A stretch of 64,000 bases of DNA, from contig CAVPXC010000032.1 of the NCBI GenBank assembly GCA_963709505.1, forward strand, positions 1 to 64,000. The letters are read 5' to 3'. A model generated the notes under the pieces. That model saw only the letters and a list, made by a program, of their open reading frames with translations, ran no database searches and was not told the DNA's origin. The stretch is from CAVPXC01 sp963709505 (lineage in GTDB: Bacteria > Chloroflexota > Anaerolineae > JAAEKA01). A program made the position numbers and the translations under genes. Shown piece after piece: positions 53,391 through 64,000 of the stretch. How positions within the stretch are numbered: the first letter of the stretch is position 1; the number at the start of each line of letters is the position of its first letter.

Positions 53391-54266
53391 ATGGGCAAAC
53401 AGAAAGATAAAAAGAAGGACAAGCGCCAGGACGAGGCGCAAGCGGGCAATCCTGCTGCGTCTGATGCAGCGGATGCGGCGCTGGAACCCAAGCCCAAGAT
53501 GAGACGCAAGGAGTTCGACAAGGAGATGGAGAAGCTCCAGATCGAGCTTGTCAAGATGCAGGAGTGGGTCAAGGTCAGCGGCGCCAAGGTCTGTGTGCTG
53601 TTCGAAGGCCGCGACGCGGCGGGCAAGGGCGGCATCATCAAGCGCATCACCGAGCGAACCAGCCCGCGCGTATTCCGCGTGGTTGCGTTGTCGGCGCCGA
53701 CCGAGCGGGAGAAGTCGCAGATGTATTTCCAGCGCTACATACCGCATCTGCCGGCAGGCGGCGAAGTCGTGCTCTTCGATCGCAGCTGGTACAACCGGGC
53801 AGGCGTCGAACGGGTGATGGGATATGCCACCGAGGAACAGGTGCAGACCTTCCTCAAGTGGGTTCCGTGGATCGAGAACGCCATCATCGGGTCCGGCATC
53901 ATCCTGGTCAAGTACTGGTTGGAAGAAACGATGGAAGACCAGTCCGAGCGCTTCGGAGAGCGTATCAACGACTATCGCAAGATCTGGAAGCTGAGCCCGA
54001 TGGATCTGGAGAGCCACCGGCGGTGGTACGATTACTCGCGTGCCCGCGATGCGATGTTTGCGGCCACGGACACTCCGGAATCGCCGTGGTACGTGGTGGA
54101 TTTGCACGACCAGAAGCGCGGGCGCTTGAACTGCATCGCCCATCTCCTAAGCTTGATCCCATATCACGAGGTGCCACACGAGGAGGTGAAACTGCCCAAA
54201 CGCCAACCGCAGGGCGACTACGTGGAGCAGAACTATCCGTTCCACTGGATTCCAGAGAAGTACTAG
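53391..54266 (+). CDS. Polyphosphate kinase 2 (PPK2)
   Basis: A 291-residue PPK2: Walker A VLFEGRDAAGKGGIIKRITE, lid and Walker B regions VVALSAPTEREKSQMYFQRY and LFDRSWYNRAGVERVMGYAT. It uses polyphosphate to phosphorylate nucleotides or the reverse; the subclass is not clear from motifs. The N-terminus is highly charged and Lys-rich. The start at 53391 follows AAGGAG. Confidence 0.93.
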   Translation: MGKQKDKKKDKRQDEAQAGNPAASDAADAALEPKPKMRRKEFDKEMEKLQIELVKMQEWVKVSGAKVCVLFEGRDAAGKGGIIKRITERTSPRVFRVVALSAPTEREKSQMYFQRYIPHLPAGGEVVLFDRSWYNRAGVERVMGYATEEQVQTFLKWVPWIENAIIGSGIILVKYWLEETMEDQSERFGERINDYRKIWKLSPMDLESHRRWYDYSRARDAMFAATDTPESPWYVVDLHDQKRGRLNCIAHLLSLIPYHEVPHEEVKLPKRQPQGDYVEQNYPFHWIPEKY

Positions 54267-54433
54267 GAAGGAGACATGAGGTTGGCCCTGTCGTAGCAGC
54301 CCCGCATCCTTTCATTCTGCTAGCACGCAACGAGGATCGCTATGACTCCAATCTATCCAGCGGGCGCCTTCGTGGTGTTCTGCAATGCAGTCGTTTTCCG
54401 CCGAGCTCTGCGAATCGGGTCAGGGGGTCAACC

Positions 54434-56330
54434 ATGAAGCCGCGATCTCTTTCAGCGCTACTGCTCATTGCAGGAGTTCTCCTCTGTGATGGCTATGTTG
54501 GACCAGGCGAGTTTCGCCGCGGCCCAGGACGAGCCGGCCCGCGTCCAGCAGATCACGGATAGGTTGCACGCCGGTGAAATCCACGCCTATCTTCTGAAAG
54601 ACCTCCAAACCGGGGACAGGCTAACCTTCTCCATGAAGGCGACGTTCAGGGATCTGGACCCTGCGATCGGGATTATGGACACGAGCATCTCCCCGCAGGA
54701 ACTCGTGAACCGTATGCAGGCGGATGTCCAGAGCCTCGTGTCGAAAAGCAACAACCCGGCCCTGGCGCTCAACGAGGTGAGGAACAGGTATTTCCTGGCC
54801 TGGGACGACGATACTGGAGACGGCTATGCGGCAGCCCTCCAGTTCGACGTTCCCACATCCGGTGACTATGCGTTGATCGTCGCCAGCTCGCTTTCCGCTT
54901 TCGGCCGCGCGACCTCCGGCGACTATGACCTGCTGATTGGCCTCAATGCGCCGGGCGCACAGGCCGGCGCCGAGCCGGGCGGCACGCCCATTGCAGAACG
55001 GATTCCAAGCGCCTGGGGCGTCTTGCCATCCGTCGAAGAAGCTTCGGGAACTCTGACGGTTGATACGCCGGCGGCAGATTTGAAGCTCGTTGACATCGAC
55101 GCCGGAGCAACGCTCGTAGTATACGTCGAGGCCATCTCAGGGAACCTGGTCCCGACGCTCTCCCTGCGCGACTACGGCGGCAAAGCGCTCCAGGCAAGCA
55201 ATCTGGATGGCCAGGAGCCGCAGGCGGTGCTTCAGTACACGGTGACGGAGACCGCCGTCGACCATGCGCTTGAAGTGCGGGCCGCTGCGCTGCCGGACGG
55301 CACTATGACGGAGGGCGACTACCGGCTGCTGGTGGGGCTGAACGCGCCGGAAGTCCTGACCGGGCAAGCGCAGCCGCAAGGCGACAAAGTCTTGGCATCT
55401 CCCATTGAGGTTTAGACCGGCCTCAAGATCCTGCGGATCAGCGAGGTGGACTCGCCGAACGAGAACTTCACCGCGCTGGGGAGCCTACGGATGGACTGGA
55501 CCGACCCCGAACTGGCCTTCAGTCCGGACTCCTGCAACTGTTCCGTGAAGCTCTACAGCGACAAGGAAGTGGATCGCTTCCTGGCCGAGGTCGGGAGCCG
55601 GTGGCCGGCCTTCACGGTCTTCAATCAACTGGGCAATCGTTGGATCCAGAGCCGGACGGCGGCGATCTGGTCCGATGGGCGGGCTCGTTATGCGGAAAGT
55701 TTTAACACCAAATTCCAGGCCGATTTCGACTTTCGGCAGTACCCTTTTGACACCCAGACCTTTCCGATCTATCTGGACCTGGTGTACCCGACGTTCATGT
55801 ACACGATGACCGTGCTGCCGGGCTACAGCGAGATCGATCCGGCGCACGGCGAAGATGAGTTCATCATCTCTGACATCACGACCGACGCGAGCACGGTGAC
55901 GCCCAGCGCCGCGGACAAGCCGGTGTCTCGCATGACCTTCAGCTTCAGCGCGCCGCGCCATCTGAACTACTACCTGCTTCAGGTCTTCCTGCCGATCTTC
56001 CTAATCATTCTGATCTCGTGGTTCACCTTCTTCCTACACGACTACACCCGGCGGATCGAGGCCGCTGCCGCTAACATTTTGCTGTTCATCGCGTTCGGTT
56101 GGAGCCTGGCCGACAACTACCCGAGGCTCGGCTATATTACGTTCCTGGACGCGATCATGGGCGTGACGTTCACAGTGAACGTGCTGGTGTTGCTCTACAA
56201 CGTGTACATGAAGCGACTGGAAAACCAAGGGAAGGATGACCGTGTGCAACGCATTGACAAAGTCCTTGAGTGGGCCTATCCGTTATCGTATGCGGCCCTG
56301 ATCGGGATGGTAATCCTGCTGTTCTTCTGA
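54434..56330 (+). CDS. Pentameric ligand-gated ion channel with N-terminal double domain (frameshift and in-frame TAG)
   Basis: About 631 residues after removing one base near 54487 and reading through the TAG at 55413-55415. Order: signal peptide (MKPRSLSALLLIAGVLL); two related beta domains, ending SGDYDLLIGLNAPG and EGDYRLLVGLNAPE; a ligand-binding domain from about residue 328 with RMDWTDPELAF and the hallmark loop FDFRQYPFDTQTFPIYLDL; then four helices (M1 YYLLQVFLPIFLIILISWF, M2 after RRIEAAAANILLFIAFGW, M3 and a short C-terminal M4). As in other prokaryotic members the Cys-loop cysteines are absent. The Glu before M2 suggests cation selectivity. Ligand unknown. Both breaks may be sequence errors. 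Confidence 0.87.
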
Positions 56331-56486
56331 ACCCGACTCTGAGGGTAGGGTCAACGTGAAGAGGACGAGACGCGGCGTTGGCCGTTCTCCGGCCATTCGG
56401 AGCGCAGCGGCAGGGTCCATCCTCGCGTTGATGTGGCGCCGGATGGAGATGGGATAATGACTCCGTAGGAAGGTAGAGATCGTACG

Positions 56487-56560
56487 ATGCTGAGGTTCCG
56501 CCCGCGTTATCTCAAGCGCTATCGTGGCATAGTTGATGTGCTGGTGCGAAGGAGGGGGTA
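56487..56560 (+). pseudogene. Possible relic of an AarF/UbiB-type kinase N-terminus
   Basis: After a GAAGG site, MLRFRPRYLKRYRGIVDVLV followed by RR resembles the start of ABC1/AarF proteins. The similarity stops after about 22 codons. The wider 56331-56800 stretch shows no other gene. Confidence 0.35.
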
Positions 56561-56800
56561 CCTGCCACTGCCGCGTGCTGGACTTTGGTGCTGGGTCAAT
56601 TTTATACTGCCTCTTCTTCGAACAGATAACGCAGGCATTCTTCCTTACGGGGGGCGCTTCCGTTTCCTTCGTCCACTTCGAATCCGGTCAAGCGTCAATC
56701 GAAAGACTGGCATCATGGGACTGTTTGTCATTTGGGGTGGTCTTGTGTATACTCCAACTTCATAAAATCCTGTAGTAATATGATTTAGCTCATACTTTTT

Positions 56801-56829
56801 TTCACAAATTGGCTTATAATACATATAAT
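56801..56829 (+). promoter_or_regulatory. Strong promoter of the lipid-synthase operon
   Basis: TTCACA (56801-56806), a 17-base spacer and a perfect TATAAT (56824-56829), in an AT-rich stretch that contrasts with the GC-rich surroundings. Confidence 0.7.
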
Positions 56830-56866
56830 ACACGGTACATTCAATCCGAACAGACCGCAAAAACAG

Positions 56867-56917
56867 AGGCAGACCAAGTAGGTGAGCCCAACCGGGCGAG
56901 CCGAAAGCAGTCTGCCT
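56867..56917 (+). ncRNA. Candidate structured leader RNA
   Basis: AGGCAGAC (56867-56874) and GTCTGCCT (56910-56917) close a stem. Inside it GCCC-AACC-GGGC forms a second hairpin with purine-rich internal loops. It lies about 30 bases after the expected transcription start and 150 bases before the gene. It could be a regulatory leader or an attenuator; I cannot match it to a named riboswitch. Confidence 0.4.
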
Positions 56918-57069
56918 TTGGTTTGATAAGGGCATTTGACGCACTGCATCATAACAACACCACATAATCAGAGGAACTTGGGTCTCTTGCCGCCATGGCG
57001 ATCGCCGGTCTGGCATCGAGAGTCGGTTGCCTCGTTGGACTTATCATTTTTCTGATGGAGGTTTCTACC

Positions 57070-58701
57070 ATGGCTGGACTGGACCGCAAAGAGCTGAATC
57101 AGGTTATTACGACGCTTCATAAGTACGCCGAAAAGAAGCTGACGAACGCGTATCTGCTCGAACTGGATCACAACGACGAGTTCCCCCAAGAGGTGCTGGA
57201 CGAGCTGTATCAGGACATCGGACTGCATCTGCTATTCATCCCAGAGGAGCTGGGCGGCATGGGCGGTGGCGCCTATGACATCTACCGCGTCTCCGAGGTC
57301 ATGGCCGGCATTGACCTGGGGATCGGCACCGGCGTGCTGGCCACGTTCTTGGGATCTGACCCGATTACTGTCGGCGGGACGCCGGAGCAGCAGGCCAACT
57401 GGATGGGTCGAATCGCCGAGGAGGGCATACTGGTGGCTTATGGTGCAACCGAGCCCCAGGCTGGCAGCGATCTGGGAAGCTTGAAAACGAAAGCTGTGCC
57501 CGTCGTGGAAGACGGCAAAGTGGTCGGATACAAGATCAGCGGCCGCAAGCAGTGGATCAGCAACGGCGCCGTGGCCACGCTATACACCATCCTGGCCAAC
57601 GCCCCGGGCGGCCCGACGTGGTTCGTGGTCGAGAAGGGCGCTGAGGGCTTCTCACAGGGCAAGCCGGAGGACAAGCACGGCATTCGCGCCAGCAACACGG
57701 CCGCCCTGTTCCTGGAGGACGTCTACGTTCCTCTGGACAGCCTGGTGGGCCTCGTGGAAGGCCAGGGCCTGGTGCAGGCGCAGGCCGTCTTCGGGTACAC
57801 CCGCCTGATGGTGGCGGCCTTTGGCCTGGGCGGCGGCTGGTCGGCGCTGCGACGAGCCATTCCCTATTCGCAGGTACGCATCCAGGCCGGCGCGCCGCTG
57901 AGCCAGAAGCAGGGCTATACCCACAAGCTGATCGTCCCCAACGCCACCCGCCTGGAGGCCGCTCGCGCCTACATCGAATGGACCGCCCGCCGCATCGACG
58001 GCGGCGAGCCGGACCTGCAGACCGAGGGCGCCGTCGCCAAGTACCTGGCTACCGAGGCCGGCAACAAGGCGGCCGAGGACTCGATCCAGGCCTTGGGCGG
58101 CTACGGCTATACCAAGGAATACATGGTCGAGAAGGTCAAGCGCGACGTCAAGATCACCACGATCTACGAGGGCACCTCCGAGATCATGGAATGGACCATC
58201 GCCCGCGACCGCTGGCAGCTTCACCTCAAGACCAAGGGCGCCTACTACAACGACTGGGCGGCCAGGCTCGAGCAGGTCAACCGCGCCGAGCCGAACAACG
58301 GCGCTGGCGCGGCAGCGTTGGCCATGCGCGCCCTGGCAGTCGTGCTGGAGCGCTGTCGCATCGACCGCCTGACCCGTAACCAGCACGTCCTCTTCCGCTT
58401 GGGCGAGCTGATCGCCTACGCCGAAACGGCCGCGATCTTCTCCGAGTTCGTGACCAGCCATCCCACCGAGGCCATCAACCTCGACGTGCCCACGCGGCAA
58501 GCCATGGCCCGCATCCACGCCCGCGAGGCGGCGCTGAAGATCGCCACCGAGGGCCTGCGCTGGGCCATCGGCGGCGGCCAGACCGATCCCAACCTGGCCG
58601 GCTCGCTGGACCTTCCTGCCATCTACCAGGCACAGGCCGGCTTGATCGACGATATGGACTTTGTTGCGAAGAAGCTAGCTGAGGCGTTTCCGGCGGAGTA
58701 A
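57070..58701 (+). CDS. Acyl-CoA dehydrogenase-family protein
   Basis: A 543-residue flavoprotein, longer than the usual 380-400 residues because of a C-terminal helical extension. Seen: VAYGATEPQAGSDLGSLKTK (FAD/substrate loop), KISGRKQWISNGAVA, the IQALGGYGYTKEYMVEKVKR motif and catalytic Glu in TTIYEGTSEIMEWTI. It introduces a 2,3-double bond into acyl-CoA, passing electrons to ETF. The start at 57070 follows GGAGG; an earlier in-frame start at 56995 is less likely. It is the first gene after a strong promoter and precedes a KS-AT-KS synthase. Confidence 0.88.
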   Translation: MAGLDRKELNQVITTLHKYAEKKLTNAYLLELDHNDEFPQEVLDELYQDIGLHLLFIPEELGGMGGGAYDIYRVSEVMAGIDLGIGTGVLATFLGSDPITVGGTPEQQANWMGRIAEEGILVAYGATEPQAGSDLGSLKTKAVPVVEDGKVVGYKISGRKQWISNGAVATLYTILANAPGGPTWFVVEKGAEGFSQGKPEDKHGIRASNTAALFLEDVYVPLDSLVGLVEGQGLVQAQAVFGYTRLMVAAFGLGGGWSALRRAIPYSQVRIQAGAPLSQKQGYTHKLIVPNATRLEAARAYIEWTARRIDGGEPDLQTEGAVAKYLATEAGNKAAEDSIQALGGYGYTKEYMVEKVKRDVKITTIYEGTSEIMEWTIARDRWQLHLKTKGAYYNDWAARLEQVNRAEPNNGAGAAALAMRALAVVLERCRIDRLTRNQHVLFRLGELIAYAETAAIFSEFVTSHPTEAINLDVPTRQAMARIHAREAALKIATEGLRWAIGGGQTDPNLAGSLDLPAIYQAQAGLIDDMDFVAKKLAEAFPAE

Positions 58702-58809
58702 TTGTCAATAGTGAATTGTCAATAGTGAATTGTCAATGCCGAGAAACTGAAAAAAATCGGTTTCTGCATTGACAATTGTCAATTGGCAATTCTCAATTGA
58801 CAATTGTCA
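58702..58809. repeat. Heptamer-repeat hairpin, TTGTCAA type
   Basis: Left units alternate AATTGTC and AATAGTG; right units are ATTGACA, ATTGTCA, ATTGGCA, ATTCTCA, ATTGACA, ATTGTCA. GAGAAAC/GTTTCTG with an A-rich loop closes the centre. It starts at the dehydrogenase stop codon and reaches the synthase ribosome-binding site. Confidence 0.83.
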
Positions 58810-58822
58810 GGGAGTATGAGCT

Positions 58823-64000
<5,178 letters not shown>

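Noticed and set aside
56533..56775. 80-codon open frame after the channel gene
   Set aside because: No ribosome-binding site and no family features; overlaps another frame with the AarF-like start.
56867..56917. A named riboswitch (c-di-GMP, cobalamin, fluoride, THF, guanidine)
   Set aside because: None of their signature sequences is present; kept only as an unassigned structured leader.

Overview
The window is GC-rich bacterial chromosome with dense operons, mostly on the minus strand up to about 12.8 kb and almost all on the plus strand after 13.3 kb. The gene mix suggests a Chloroflexota bacterium of the Anaerolineae/Caldilineae type. It includes a redox repressor Rex next to a four-subunit 2-oxoacid:ferredoxin oxidoreductase, CBS-pair proteins, a GAF-domain NarL-type two-component system, a MalT-like LuxR regulator, DUF6325 and SHOCT proteins, and heptamer-built intergenic hairpins. 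This is an inference from gene content; there is no rRNA, and I found no tRNA or CRISPR array.

Layout. (1) 1-5.9 kb: CNNM-type membrane protein, response regulator and sensor kinase, HIT hydrolase, MtaB tRNA-modifying enzyme, N-acetylmuramoyl-L-alanine amidase. (2) 5.9-12.9 kb: CBS protein, PLP aminotransferase, universal stress protein, 2-oxoacid:ferredoxin oxidoreductase (ferredoxin, alpha, beta, gamma), second CBS protein and Rex, with several perfect dyads between them. (3) 13.1-19.7 kb: two small inverted-repeat elements, a Yip1-like membrane protein, a MacA/MacB-type efflux system and a TolB-like lipoprotein. (4) 20-22.8 kb: a MalT-like LuxR regulator. (5) 23.1-56.3 kb: a long one-direction accessory region rich in membrane, ion-transport and redox-stress genes. 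It has three different SulP transporters, a ClC channel, a voltage-gated-type K+ channel, a pentameric ligand-gated ion channel with a large N-terminal domain, a BASS transporter, DUF2254, HdeD, DUF1269, SHOCT and DUF6325 proteins. It also has tandem identical cupins, rhodaneses, a CoA-disulfide reductase-rhodanese, AhpD-like and C_GCAxxG_C_C proteins, bacterioferritin, a PRC-barrel protein and PPK2, plus a GH63-like glycosidase with glucose dehydrogenase. (6) 56.8-64 kb: a strong promoter and structured leader, an acyl-CoA dehydrogenase, and a KS-AT-KS multidomain synthase that runs off the right edge.

Region 5 reads as an ion-flux and redox-stress island built partly by duplication: the DUF6325/SHOCT/small-membrane-protein module occurs in up to three copies or relics, a 448-bp cupin unit is duplicated, and a SulP 3' end recurs as a relic. 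The upstream LuxR regulator may control it, but that is only positional inference.

The most notable gene is the ligand-gated channel at 54.4-56.3 kb. It combines a Cys-loop-receptor-type ligand-binding and four-helix pore part with two tandem N-terminal beta domains, an architecture like the few known NTD-bearing bacterial channels. Its reading frame is broken once by a frameshift and once by an in-frame TAG.

A caution applies to the whole window. At least nine otherwise intact genes or domains are broken by a shift of the same sense (one extra base), with protein similarity continuing cleanly on both sides. Consensus insertion errors in the assembly are the simplest reading, so frameshifted genes are annotated here across the break.
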